The notes under the pieces: generated by a model
The model's input: the letters and a program-made list of their open reading frames with translations, nothing else
What the model was told of the DNA's origin: nothing
Database searches by the model: none
Shown: piece after piece, positions 53,778-64,000 of the stretch
How positions within the stretch are numbered: the stretch's first letter is position 1
How the letters are laid out: the number at the start of each line of letters is the position of its first letter
NCBI RefSeq assembly: GCF_036898095.1
Contig: NC_090726.1
Coordinates: forward strand, 39,899,415-39,963,414
Length of the DNA: 64,000 nucleotides
Origin: Palaemon carinicauda
Taxonomy: Eukaryota; Arthropoda; Malacostraca; Decapoda; Palaemonidae
Direction: 5' to 3'
Program-made: the position numbers and the translations under genes

Positions 53778-54010
53778 TAATAGAAGCTCATGTTTATAAT
53801 AGTTACCGCTGAAACAAGTTCTCTTTAATATTATAGGAAACGATAGAAAACGAAAATTATGGGTAACTAAATCACCACTACTATTTGACCTCTTTTTGGA
53901 AATTTTTCACTTTCTTTCTATATAATTGAAGTTTTAGCTGCCGTGAGACCTTGAAGGAGATTTAATTTAATAAAATAAGAAAAATATTGATTTTCATGCC
54001 TTGAATTATA
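53778..54010. other. Unassigned spacer
   Basis: No feature recognised. Confidence 0.4.
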
Positions 54011-54014
54011 GCAA

Positions 54015-54170
54015 TTGAAGCTATATAGCAAAGCTTAAAGGAGGGAAATTGCTATAGCAAAGCTTTAAGGGAAATTGCTATAGCAAAGCTTAAAGAAGGG
54101 AAATTGCTATAGCAAAGCTTAAAGAAGGGAAGTTGCTATAGCAAAGCTTAAAGAAGGGAAATTACTACAC
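54015..54170. repeat. 29-bp minisatellite, five copies
   Basis: Unit 'attgctatagcaaagcttaa' plus 'agaagggaa'. The marker 'tagcaaagct' occurs at 54026, 54055, 54081, 54110 and 54139 (29, 26, 29, 29 bp apart). Each unit contains the palindromes GCTATAGC and AAGCTT. Confidence 0.9.
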
Positions 54171-54621
54171 GAAATGAAGGCTTACTTTTTTTTAAATCGT
54201 CATTTAAATAACAAGGAGCTATATAAATTGCATTGACAATTAAGTCATAAAATCACTTATCTAAAATGATAAAATTTACCTCCAGTTTTCACTGAATTTG
54301 TACAAAATTTGTTCCAATGCCAATGAATTTACAACGTCAGATTGAAAGAGTAAGCATAATTTGAAATTCCCAAACTACCATAAAAATCTTTAATCCAACA
54401 GAAACCTGACAGCCAGATATTCAATTGATTTTCCACCATTTAATTCTTCTATACAATTGCATTTACTTTTTCCAAAAGAGCTTACTATGTTTTTCCAAAT
54501 GCCACAAAAAATAATTATGAAATATATTGAGAGGACGGATATCTTCTCATTATCTTATTTAGGTCCTTTATTACTTCCTTTCAAGGTTCTGTGGATAAAT
54601 TACATAAGATTATTTCAGTGA
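54171..54621. other. Unassigned spacer
   Basis: No feature recognised. Confidence 0.4.
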
Positions 54622-55335
54622 TTTAAAAGTCGCTCATGAATGGAAGAGGCAATGGACAGTAATATTGCCCTAGTAGCAAGCAGGATTATGCCCTAGAGAC
54701 CAGCCATATACATATGATCAGCGCCCAAATCCCCCTCCACCAGAGCTTGGACCAAGGAGGGGTCAGGCAATGGCTGCTGATGACACAGCAGGTAGACATA
54801 TAGGCTCACCCAAAACTGCGCCATAGCCCCCTCCCCCCCCCACCACCACCACCTTAGCTCACTAGGATGGTGAGGTTGCAGCGACCAAAGAAACTACGTA
54901 ACTTGGATGGTGAGGTTGCAGCGACCAAAGAAACTACGTAACTAGGATGGTGAGATTGCAGCGACCAAAGAAACTACGTAACTAGGATGGTGAGGTTGCA
55001 GCAACCAAAGAAACTACGTAACTAGGATGGTGAGGTTGCAGCAACCATAGAAACTACGCAACTAGGATGGTGAGGTTGCAGCGACCAAAGAAACTACGTA
55101 ACTAGGATGGTGAGGTTGCAGCGACCAAAGAAACTACGCAACTAGGATGGTGAGGTTGCAGCGACCAAAGAAACTACGTAACTAGGATGGTGAGGTTGCA
55201 GCGACCAAAGAAACTACGTAACTAGAATGGTGAGGTTGCAGCGACCAAAGAAACTACGTAACTAGTTTGAGCGGAACTCGAACACGAGTCTAGCGTTCAC
55301 CAGTCAGGGACGTTATCACATTAGCCACCACAAGC
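54622..55335 (-). repeat. SINE copy enlarged by an internal minisatellite
   Basis: The SINE 3' end ('cgctcatgaatgg') is at the left, the body runs to 54860, and the tRNA head with inverted B-box ('aactcgaacacg') and A-box ('cacattagccacc') is at 55262-55335. The head and body are pushed apart by 400 bp of tandem repeat. Confidence 0.85.
54861..55260. repeat. 40-bp minisatellite, exactly ten units
   Basis: Units start at 54861 and every 40 bp to 55221. The consensus starts 'actaggatggtgaggttgca' and continues 'gcgaccaaagaaactacgta'. Variation is limited to a few point changes per unit (for example acttgg in unit 2, gcaacc in units 4 and 5, ctacgca in units 5 and 7, actagaatgg in unit 10). The unit is SINE sequence bounded by the short repeat 'acta'. 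Confidence 0.97.
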
Positions 55336-56105
55336 TTTGGTTTTCAATAATTGGTTAGTTTACCTTTATCCTAATCCATTTCTCTATAAAATACCAAGTA
55401 CTGTACCTAACATGAGGAAATTTGGCAATCACATATTCATATTCAATACAAGTTACATATTCTGAGCTATGACAGTAGCAGTGTTGGTAGTGGGGAAGTA
55501 AATAAAAAGAATAATGGAGAGTAAAATTATCTTACAAAATAATTTCATGCAAGTGTTCTGACCATAATCAGGAAGACCAAAGGAAGTGGAAGAATCTAGC
55601 AAAAGGTTATCACTACAATGAAGAGTAATGTTTAAAAGAGAAATTAAGAGGATTTAAATTGCGAGTTATGTGAGGTAAGGGAGGAAAGAACAGAGCATCC
55701 ATTTACTTGCAAAAGGCTTCTAGACACTCGAACAAAAATAACTTTGATGCTAAGAATTTAGAATGCCCAACAAAAAAAGTGGCTCAGTATATAATGAGGG
55801 GAATGTAAATGAGGGACATGTATGATACGATGGTAATGCTGTCAGGGTAGTTTAGGACTGACAATGATATCAAGTCCTAACCTCTAGATACCAACATTTC
55901 ACACCAGCTTAAGTGGGGTTTCCATAGTCATCTTGAGCTGTGGAGCGAGTCGTAACAGCCAAAAATTAGATAGGAGCATGAGTATAATGATACTGTACTG
56001 TACTACTTGCAGCTGAAATCAAAAGTGATTGCAAAGCTCAATGTCGGGTGGGCGAAGCTTGCCCTCAGTCCACCAGTAACTAATACTACATCGTTTATAG
56101 TTAAA
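55336..56105. other. Unassigned spacer left of DIRS C
   Basis: No gene or repeat was recognised. Confidence 0.4.
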
Positions 56106-56336
56106 ATGATATTTTCATAAAATAAATTTTTGAACATACTTACCCGCTGGTTATATAAGAATGGCTACCGTTCCTGACGCCTCGGCAGAACTAATTCAAA
56201 AACTTGCAGCTAACGCAGGTATGTCAGGTGTATACTAGTGCCCTGGTGGACTACAGGTAGAACTACCCCCACTTCATCAGATTTTTCTTGCCTCTAGGTC
56301 TCTGGAGGGGAGGAGGGTGGGATTACTGTATAACTT

Positions 56337-56433
56337 ATATAACCCGCGGGTAAGTATGCTCAAAAATTTATTTTATTATGAAAATATCATTTTTAAACAT
56401 AAAACTTACCCGCTGGTTATATAAGAATGGCTG
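56337..56433. repeat. DIRS C internal complementary region
   Basis: 56337-56390 is the reverse complement of the 3' end (56106-56156) with a 3-bp indel and two mismatches. 56391-56433 starts with a TTTTAAACAT block and 'acttacccgctggttatata' and should match the unseen 5' end. Confidence 0.8.
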
Positions 56434-57755
56434 ATTGACACCCTTGGTGGCAGGTCTGAGACTGCAATTTGATTGAAAATTTACTTAATACTGAAGTTAC
56501 CTATAACTAAAATAAGCAGTTCGTACCTGATAAGGAAACAGACTGCAATGGCTCTCTGCCTTATTCTGTCTTATCCTTAAAAGATCCAGCGGTCCACCCA
56601 GGGGGCTGAAGATCTCTAGGAGCTGTCAAACGGTGCCATAACCTCTAACATGACAGGACCTCAACTAATACCCTTCTTCCGGGCGCTCTCAAGGAACAAC
56701 ATGACCACCTGACCAAATCAATAGATTGCGGAAGACTGTCGACCAGTCTACACATACAACCTTAAAGACAAGAAAGATCCAAGAGAAAGAAAAAGGGTAC
56801 AGTACTAGGGATTAGGGGAACGTAGTGGTAGATTCTTCACCTACTACCGCATTCGCAGCAACGAATGGACCCAAAGTATAGTAGTCCTCATAAAGAGTCT
56901 GCACATGTTTTAAATAATGAGATGCAAATACAGATTTACTTCTCCAAAAGGTCGCATCCATTATGCTTTGCAGAGAACGATTCTGTTTAAAAGCCACTGA
57001 AGTAGCCACTGCTCTTACTTCGTGAGCCTTCACCTTGAGCAGTCTAAGATCTGCCTCATTACACTGTGAATGAGCTTCTCTAATTAAAAGACTTATAAAA
57101 AAAGGAAAGCGCATTTTTCGACATAGGCTGCGAGGGCTTCTTGACAGCACACCAGAGCGCCTCCAAGTTGCCTCTCAAGCTCTTTGTTCTTTCTAAATAT
57201 ATCCTTAAAGCTCTAACCAGACAGAGCACTTTCTCTAACTCATCGCCCACTAAGTCATAAAGATTAGAAATTTCAAAAGATTTTGGCCATGGCCGAGAAG
57301 GAAGTTCATTCTTGGCCAGAAAACCCTGCTGCAAAAAACACACAGTATTGCTTTTCCGTTTCTAAATCCAATGTTCTTGCTGAAAGCATGGAGCTCACTT
57401 ACTCTCTTAGCCGTTGCCAAGCTCACCAAGAACAGGGCCTTCAGAGTCATATCTTTAAAAGTAGCCGAGCGCAGAGGCTCGAACCTGCCACTCATAAGAA
57501 ATCTAAGTACTGTACCACATCCAAGTTCCAAGCTAGTGATACTTGATGACATCTCTTAGATGTTTCAAAAGACCTAAGTAGGTCTTGTAAATCTTTATTG
57601 TTGGAGAGATCCAGATTTCTATGTCTGAAAACTGTTGCCAGCATACTTCTGTATCCTTTAATCATTGGGACCGAGAAGCTACGCTTATTCCTCAGATCTA
57701 AAAGGAAGTCGGCAATCTGTGCTATAGAGGTACAGTATTGGATGAAGAAACCGAG

Positions 57756-59413
57756 TTATTATTATTATTATTATTACTATCCAAGCTACAACCCTAATTG
57801 GAAAAGCAAGATGCTATAAGCCCAGGGGCTCCAACAGGGAAAAATAGCCCAGTGAGGAAAGGAAATAAGGAAATAAATAACTGAAGAGAACAAATTAACA
57901 ATAAATCATTCTAAAGAAAGTAATGTCAAAAGAGATATATCATATACAAACTATTAACAACGTCAACAACAAATATGTCATATATAAACTATAAAAAGAC
58001 TCATGTCCGCCTGGTCAACAAAAAAGCATTTGCTCCAACTTTGAACTTTTGAAGTTCTACTGATTCAACAACCCGATTAGGAAGATCATTCCACAACTTG
58101 GTAACAGCTGGAATAAAACTTCTAGAGTACTGCGTAGTATTGAGTCTTATGATGGAGAAGGCCTGGCTATTAGAATTAACTGCCTGCCTAGTATTACGAA
58201 CAGGATAGAATTGTCCAGGGAGATCTGAATGTAAAGGATGGTCAGAGTTATGAAAAATCTTATGCAACATGCATAATGAACTAATTGATCGACGGTGCCA
58301 GAGATTAATATCTAGATCAGGAATAAGAAATTTAATAGACCGTAAATTTCTGTCCAACAAATTAAGATGCGAATCAGCAGCTGAAGACCAGACAGGAGAA
58401 CAATACTCAAGACAAGGTAGAATAAAAGAATTAAAACATTTCTTCAGAATAGATTGATCACCGAATATCTTAAAAGACTTTCTCAATAAGCCAATTTTTT
58501 GTGCAACTGAAGAAGACACAGACCTTATATGTTTCTCAAAAGTAAATTTGCTGTCAAGAATCACGCCTAAAATTTTGAAAGAGTCATACAAATTTAAAGA
58601 AACATTATCAATACTGAGATCCGGATGTTGAGGAGCCACCGTCCTTGACCTACTTACAATCATACTTTGAGTTTTGTTAGGATTCAACTTCATACCCCAT
58701 AATTTGCACCATGCACTAATTTTAGCTAAATCTCTATTAAGGGATTCACCAACCCCAGATCTACATTCAGGGGATGGAATTGATGCAAAGAGAGTAGCAT
58801 CATCTGCATATGCAACAAGCTTATTTTCTAGGCCAAACCACATGTCATGTGTATATAGTACGAAAAGTAATGGGCCAAGAACACTACCCTGTGGAACACC
58901 GGATATCACATTCCTATACTCACTATGGTGCCCATCAACAACAACTCTTTGAGATCTACTACTTAAAAAATCAATAATAATGCTAAGAAACGACCCACCC
59001 ACTCCCAACTGTTTCAGTTTGAAAACAAGGGCCTCATGATTAACACGGTCAAAGGCAGCACTAAAATCAAGGCCAATCATACGAACTTCCCGACCACAAT
59101 CAAGGGATTTCTGTACTGCATTGGAGATTGTAAGAAGGGCATCACATGCTCCAAGGCCTTTCCGAAAACCAAATTGCAAACTAGGGAATAGATGATTACC
59201 TTCAGCAAACCTATTAAGACGTTTTGCCAGAAGACGTTCAAAAACTTTAGATAATATGGGAGTTATGGAAATTGGGCGGTAATCAGTGGGACTTGAGCTA
59301 CCACAAACACATTTACATAGAGGAGTAACATTACCAATTCTCCAACAAGTGCTAAAAGCTCCTCTTCTTGCTAACTTGCGTAAAATAACAGATAACTTTG
59401 GAGCTAAGAAATC
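57756..59413 (-). mobile_element. 5'-truncated LINE inserted in DIRS C
   Basis: The LINE 3' end is at the left, an (ATT)n run of about 25 bp at 57756-57780 (AAT on the LINE strand). The 3' UTR (57781-58000) contains the same blocks as the tails at 8730, 11391, 20610 and 52758. The coding part ends at 58001. The 5' junction is about 59413, where the sequence switches from DIRS recombinase to the LINE's D-F-L-A-P-K-L-S block. A clear target duplication is not visible. Confidence 0.88.
58001..59413 (-). pseudogene. LINE reverse transcriptase, 5'-truncated (about 470 codons)
   Basis: RT motifs in order: T-D-Y-R-P-I-S-I-T; Q-F-G-F-R-K-G; G-L-D-F-S-A-A-F-D-R-V-N-H; S-G-V-P-Q-G-S-V-L-G-P; catalytic Y-A-D-D-A-T-L-F-A; and the downstream L-N-P-N-K-T-Q and L-G-V-I-L-D blocks. 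The C-terminus ends with F-x-P-A-x-x-x-L-W-N-D-L-P. These fit a Jockey/CR1-like LINE polymerase without RNase H. The endonuclease and ORF1 are missing. The reading frame is uninterrupted, so the insertion is young relative to its host element. The open frame begins at 59485 only because it extends by chance into DIRS sequence. Confidence 0.9.
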
Positions 59414-59503
59414 TACACCATTCTCTGAAAACCTCCCACTTGGACTGATATACTCTAATGGTAGATGTTCTCCTTGCTCTTGCAATAGCCCTGGCTACCT
59501 CCT

Positions 59504-61480
59504 TCAAAAAGCCTCTAAATCTTGTGAGTCTTCCGATAGTCTGAAGGCAGTCAGACGTAGAGCTCGGAGGTTTTGGTGATTTCTTGCCAAATGGGGCTGT
59601 CTGAGAGGATTTGCTCTTAACGGGAGGCTTCTCGGCACATCCACTAACCACTCCAGGATCTCCGGAAACCAGACCCTTGATGGCCAAAAAGGAGCGATTA
59701 GAGTCATCCTGGTCCCCTTGTGGGACACAAACTTTTGCACTACCTTGTATAGGATCTTGAAGGGTGGAAACGCGTAAACATCCATGTGTGTCCAATCCAG
59801 CAGAAACGTGTCTATGTGAGCTGCCTCAGGATCCGGTACCGGAGAGCAATACATTCCCAATCTTTTTGTTTTTGAGGTTGCAAAGAGATCTATGAGGGGG
59901 CGACCCCATAATCGCCACAGCTTCTTGCAAACCTCCAGATGCAGCATCCATTCCATGGACAGAACTTGGCCTCTCCTCACATTCTTGGCTCCTTGAATGA
60001 ATCGAGTCAATAAAAGAATCCTCCTTTCCTTTGCCCAAAGGAGTAGAGATTTCGCTATTTCGTACAGCAGCTTCGTGTGGGTCCCCCCCTGCTTCGCTAT
60101 GTACGCTAGGGCCGTGGTGCTGTCCGAATTGACCTGTACCACCTTGTCCAGGACCAGCCCCTCGAATCCTTTTAGGGCTAAGTGTACCGCTAATAGCTCC
60201 TGATTGATATGAAGAGCCTTCTGATCTTTTGTCCAACACCCTGAGATCTCTCTTCTTCCCAATGTTGCTCCCCACCCCGAATTTGAGGCGTCTGAAAACA
60301 ACACGAGGTCTGGGTTCCTCTGCTCCAACGAGAGGCCCTCGTTGAGTTTGTGAGCATTGTTCCACCACTGAAAATGTGATTTGATCGTATTCGTAACGGG
60401 AATGCTCTACTTGTCAAGACTGTCTCCCCTTTTCCAATGAGCATTGAGGTGGAATTGAAGAGGGCGCAGATGCAATCTTCCCAGAGATACAAACTTCTCT
60501 AGGGATGAGAGGGTTCCCAGAAGACTCATCCATTCCCTTACCGTAGTGGCTCTTTTCTCCATAAAGGCCTCCAGCCTTAGAAGGGCTAACTGAACTCTTG
60601 CAGGCGACGGAAAAGCCTGAAAATCCTGACTCCGAATCTCCATCCCCAAATAAAGGATCTTCTGGGTTGGAGTCAACTGTGACTTCTTTGAACTCACTAG
60701 AAGTCCCAATTCTTTTGTCAAATCCAGGGTCAACTGAAAGTCCTTCAAACAGTGCTCGAACGAGGGAGCTCTCATCAACCAATCGTCCAAGTACAGAGAG
60801 GCTCTGATACCCCTCAAGTGCAGCATGCTCACCACATTCATCATTAGTTTTGTAAAAATCAGAGGAGCTGTGCAGAGGCCAAAACATAAAGCTCGGAACT
60901 GGAAGACCTTTTCCTTGTATACGAACCTCAGATAACGTCTGCAGCTTGGATGTATTGGAACATGAAAATAAGCGTCCTGGAGGTCCAATGATACCATCCA
61001 GTCACCTTTCCTCACTGCTGCCAGCACAGCCTTCTGAGTCTCCATAGTAAATTTCGAGTTCTGGATGTAGCGGTTGAGGGCGCTCACATCCAGAACCGGT
61101 CTCCATTCCCCTGAACTCTTGGGAACTAGGAACAAGCGGTTGTAAAACCCTGGAGACTCCAAATCCTACACCCTTTCTATCGCCCTCTTCTCGAGTAGAA
61201 GCGACACTTGTAGATGCATGGCTTGCCTCTTCGGTCCTCTCCTGTACTTGGGCGAGAGATCCACCGGATCTGCGACTAAAGGAGGCTTTAATACAAACTG
61301 AATTTTGTATCCTTCCTTTAGAAGACGTATCAACCAAGGCCTTCTCCCAGGCCTGCCAGAAGTTGTTCAGCCTGGCTCCTACTGTTTGAAGGGGAGATCC
61401 ATCAGACCCTGGCCCGGCTGGACTTGGCTCCTCTTTTCCTTTGCTTCCTTGCCTCTGGCTTCTCCCTGTACTTTTACCTC
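59504..61480 (-). pseudogene. RT / RNase H / methyltransferase-like gene of DIRS C
   Basis: Starts around the L-Q-T-V-G-A-R-L-N-N-F-W-Q-A-W block (about 61390), which is out of frame with the RT at 61162-60407. The RT has S-L-D-L-Q-D-A-Y and Y-L-D-D-W. RNase H resumes at 60328 with F-S-D-A-S-N-S-G-W-G-A, H-I-N-Q-E-L-L (one residue shorter than in A/B) and N-S-D-S-T-T-A-L. The D-L-F-A-T and F-P-P-F blocks follow before 59504. At least two frameshifts or stops separate the parts. Confidence 0.85.
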
Positions 61481-61553
61481 GAAAGGGCTGAACAGAATGA
61501 GAATACAACGTCCCTTCTTTAGTTCTATGAGAAGAGAAGGACGTAGGCAAAAC

Positions 61554-64000
61554 CTAACTGACTGTTTTAGTTACCAAATCCTGAGTAGCCTTCTGAGTCA
61601 AGTTTGCAGCCCCTTCCTTAACTAAATCCTGCGGAAATAGAGCCGAAGACGTGGGCGCAAAAAGCAATTCCGATCTCTGACATGGAGTGACACCCGCAGA
61701 GAGGAAAGAACATAAAGTAGCTCTTTTCTTTAAAACTCCAGCAGTAAACAAAGCAGCAAGCTCATTAGAACCATCCCTGACTGCTCTGTCCATACATGAC
61801 ATAAGCTGGATAAGACTACTTGTGTCCGTGTCCTTCATCTCGGTCACTCTTCTGCTTAAGGCTCCCAGTGACCAGTCCAGTAAATTAAATACCTCAAATG
61901 CTCTAAACAATCCTTTCAAGAGGTGATCAAATTCCGACATTGACCACAACACTTTAGGCCTCCTCATGGCCATGCGACGAGGAGCATCCACCAGGTTTGA
62001 GAAGTCTCCCAGACGCCGGAGCTCCCAACCCTAAGACCTCTCCCGCCTCATACCAAAACTTCGATTTAGAGGCTAACTTAGCTGGTGGAAAAGCGAAGCA
62101 TGTCTTGCCCATAGCTTTTCTTGTTTCCGTCCATGTTCCCATTAATTTTAATGCTCTCTTAGAAGAGCGGGAAAGCTCCATTCTAGTATAAAAAAAAGTC
62201 TTCACTGTCCTAACTAAGGTAAACTCAGAAGGTGGAGATCGAGGAGTAACCGGTGCAAAATTGTCTGGAAATAACTCAAGAGAAGACTAACATTAACTTT
62301 TTGAAATCCACCGAATGTTGAGGTGGTTTCTCCTCCTCATCTTCCGAGATATCCTCCAACTGTTCCTCATGAGAGAGAGCCTCATCCTGATCTTCTAATA
62401 CAGAGGTTGCGGCTACGTTTTGTCCTAAACATTGAACCTCCTGTGCGGGCTCAACAGTGTCGATATGGGCGCGCTTGCGTTGTTCCATATTAGTTTCCAA
62501 CTGACAGTCACTCGACTTGCGTTTACTGTCACTATTGATACTACAATGGGGCGAGTCTGGCTGGCGCCGCTCTGCCAGCTCCTGCCGCGCTGGCGCTCTG
62601 TCCATTTATGGCTCGATTGTTGTAGGTCGTCGCGTTGGCACATAGAGCCTGCCAGGGGCTGTTGGCCTTCATCAATTAACTCCTGAGGCTCGCCGCGCTG
62701 CCGCTTCGGCTCCGCTTGCGCGTCGCACCTGCTTCTATCCTGCCGCTTCGCGGCTCGTTCCACTACTTGGCGAACGTTAACACACGACTTGATAATCGGC
62801 TGAATACTCTTTTGATATTTGTTGAGAAACAGCGCTCTGCCGAAACAAATCTACTCCAACCTTCCGCTGAACAGTGGACTTGGGAGACCGCCTGTGCGAT
62901 ATCACATCAGTCCCAGAGACAACAGGCCGCCTGTGCGACAACGGGTCTACCACCGAAGACTGAAGCCCAGCCTCACCGCCAACGACCGGTCGATAAGACA
63001 TCATCGGCGAGAGTTGTTGTTTCATGTTTAACAACATATTCCATTTTGGATCGTTCTGAGGAGATAATTTTACAGCCTTTTCTATAGCGAATTCGTCTTC
63101 TTCATCGCTCTCCACATCTTTATTCCTTTCGGGAGACGAATCCCAGTCCGAAGGAAGAGGAGGAGCATGAATCGTTACAAACGAACCAGAAATTAACTCC
63201 GCATCCGAATCCATTACTCTATCCCCCTCAGAAACCAACTTCGAGCACTTCGCAGACGAACACTCGTCAAGGGACCGAAAACGTTCAGGTGTTTCCCAAT
63301 GACTACAACCCGGCTGTTGCGGGGAGGAAACGTGCGGCTGTTCCACTGACTGTACTTTCCTCTTAATCGGTCTAGATTCCTTACGCCACCTATCATCACG
63401 TGACTCCTCATCTGAAGAGGGAGACAAAGCACCAACCTCACTTTTCCTATGGTGAGGGTGAGCACCCTGAGCTACGCCATCAGGATCACTCGAGGGAAAG
63501 TCTACGCGACTGATGGAGCCTCTCGTTCCCTTTCGCCCTGCGACATAACTTCTCCCCTTCCGGGAACTTGACAGCGGTCTTAGGCTAGGCGAACGACAGG
63601 ATCGCGCAGGCTCGCCCTCCACTACACTAAACACATTTGTCAGACTTTTAACACTTGAGCGATCACTAGTCCGACCACTTCTAAGAAAATTAATTTCTGA
63701 CATCATTTATTTTTCAACCCTCAGACCGAGAGCTTGAATTGCGGATAACATATCCCTCATCGTAGGCTCTTTAGGCTCTTGATCTACCACTACGGGGGAG
63801 GTAAAAGGATTAACTACATCAGACCTAGATAAATCCACAGAACAGGAAGAACTACGTCTAATCCTTTCTTTCCCAATTCTATCTTTCTCTAATTTCTGAG
63901 TATAACGCTCGTAAGCTACCCACTGACTTTCCGTTAACGAAGAACATTCTTCACAACGATCCCCATATGCACACGATTTTCCTCTACATTTAACACAAAT
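61554..64000 (-). pseudogene. Gag-like gene of DIRS C, partial
   Basis: At the window edge the frame reads C-V-K-C-R-G-K-S-C and R-C-E-E-C, equivalent to the N-terminal cysteine cluster in A and B. A stop (TAA near 63707-63712) follows A-L-G-L-R-V-E-K. Further pieces are 63706-62777, 62605-62276, 62205-61954 and 61991-61554 in shifting frames, including R-S-S-K-R-A-L-K and D-A-P-R-R. A Gag precursor is not readable without several corrections. Confidence 0.8.

Larger units (their letters stand above)
56812..59580 (-). pseudogene. Tyrosine-recombinase gene of DIRS C, split by a LINE and frameshifted
   Basis: The N-terminal part is at about 59580-59414 (L-Q-T-I-G-R-L-T, then Y-Q-S-K-W-E-V-F-R-E-W-C), then the LINE, then the rest at 57755-56812. 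Visible blocks are L-A-T-A-K-R-V-S-E (57420 region), A-H-E-V-R-A-V-A-T-S (57020 region), F-W-R-S-K and S-H-Y-L-K. At least two frameshifts (near 57300 and 57100) and stops upstream of 57552 break the frame. Catalytic residues are still readable in separate pieces. Confidence 0.85.
56106..64000 (-). mobile_element. DIRS-type retrotransposon C, degraded and cut by window edge
   Basis: Same gene order and strand as A and B. The 3' end is at 56106, and the 5' terminal repeat lies beyond 64000. It carries multiple frameshifts and stops plus a 1.66-kb LINE insertion. Its ends read 'acttacccgctggttatata' instead of A's and B's 'acttacccgat.atcatgta', so it is a separate subfamily. Confidence 0.88.

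Noticed and set aside
54861..55260. CRISPR-like array
   Set aside because: Units are contiguous 40-bp repeats without unique spacers, in a eukaryotic SINE.

Overview
This window looks like repeat-dominated nuclear DNA of a crustacean, most likely a decapod such as a shrimp. The grounds are the extreme density of (TC)n, (TA)n and (AAT)n microsatellites, a multi-copy tRNA-derived SINE, LINE tails that end in (AAT)n, and DIRS-type tyrosine-recombinase retrotransposons. The species cannot be told from the sequence. There is one assembly gap of 500 N (8046-8545). I see no prokaryotic operon, CRISPR array or bona fide tRNA/rRNA gene. Only one non-transposon protein-coding gene is convincing. Region 1-23680 is a mosaic of tandem repeats and small transposon remnants. 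It holds a non-autonomous hAT-like MITE with a perfect 8-bp target duplication (630-833), several SINE copies, a fold-back MITE-like element (6913-7085), and 3' tails of at least two LINE families. It also holds long minisatellites at 1.15-3.35, 10.0-10.7, 12.6-13.7, 16.8-18.2 and 18.8-19.2 kb, several of which have higher-order structure. Region 23681-41152 carries two nearly complete DIRS-type retrotransposons, both on the minus strand: A (23681-30417) and B (34686-41152). Each encodes a cysteine-rich Gag-like protein, a reverse transcriptase / RNase H / methyltransferase-like protein, and a tyrosine recombinase, and each has inverted terminal repeats plus an internal complementary region that spells the circle junction. 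A is intact with 156-bp identical terminal repeats. B has one in-frame stop in the RT gene and a few terminal-repeat differences. Between them lie a LINE fragment and a heavily decayed plus-strand DIRS relic (about 32930-34230). Region 41160-56100 contains a GC-hairpin repeat duplication, then the host gene: a single 3.3-kb open exon (42207-45515) encoding a predicted secreted protein of 1102 residues with two kringle-like modules. After it come a transposon 3'-end repeat, a SINE with a candidate target duplication, a second decayed DIRS relic (about 48420-50110, minus), a LINE tail, and a SINE in which a 40-bp segment has been amplified exactly ten times (54861-55260). Region 56106-64000 is a third DIRS element, C, on the minus strand and cut by the window edge inside its Gag N-terminus. 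It is broken by stops and frameshifts, and a 5'-truncated LINE (about 57756-59413) sits inside its tyrosine-recombinase gene. The window therefore documents at least five DIRS insertions of different ages in about 31 kb, next to one host gene.
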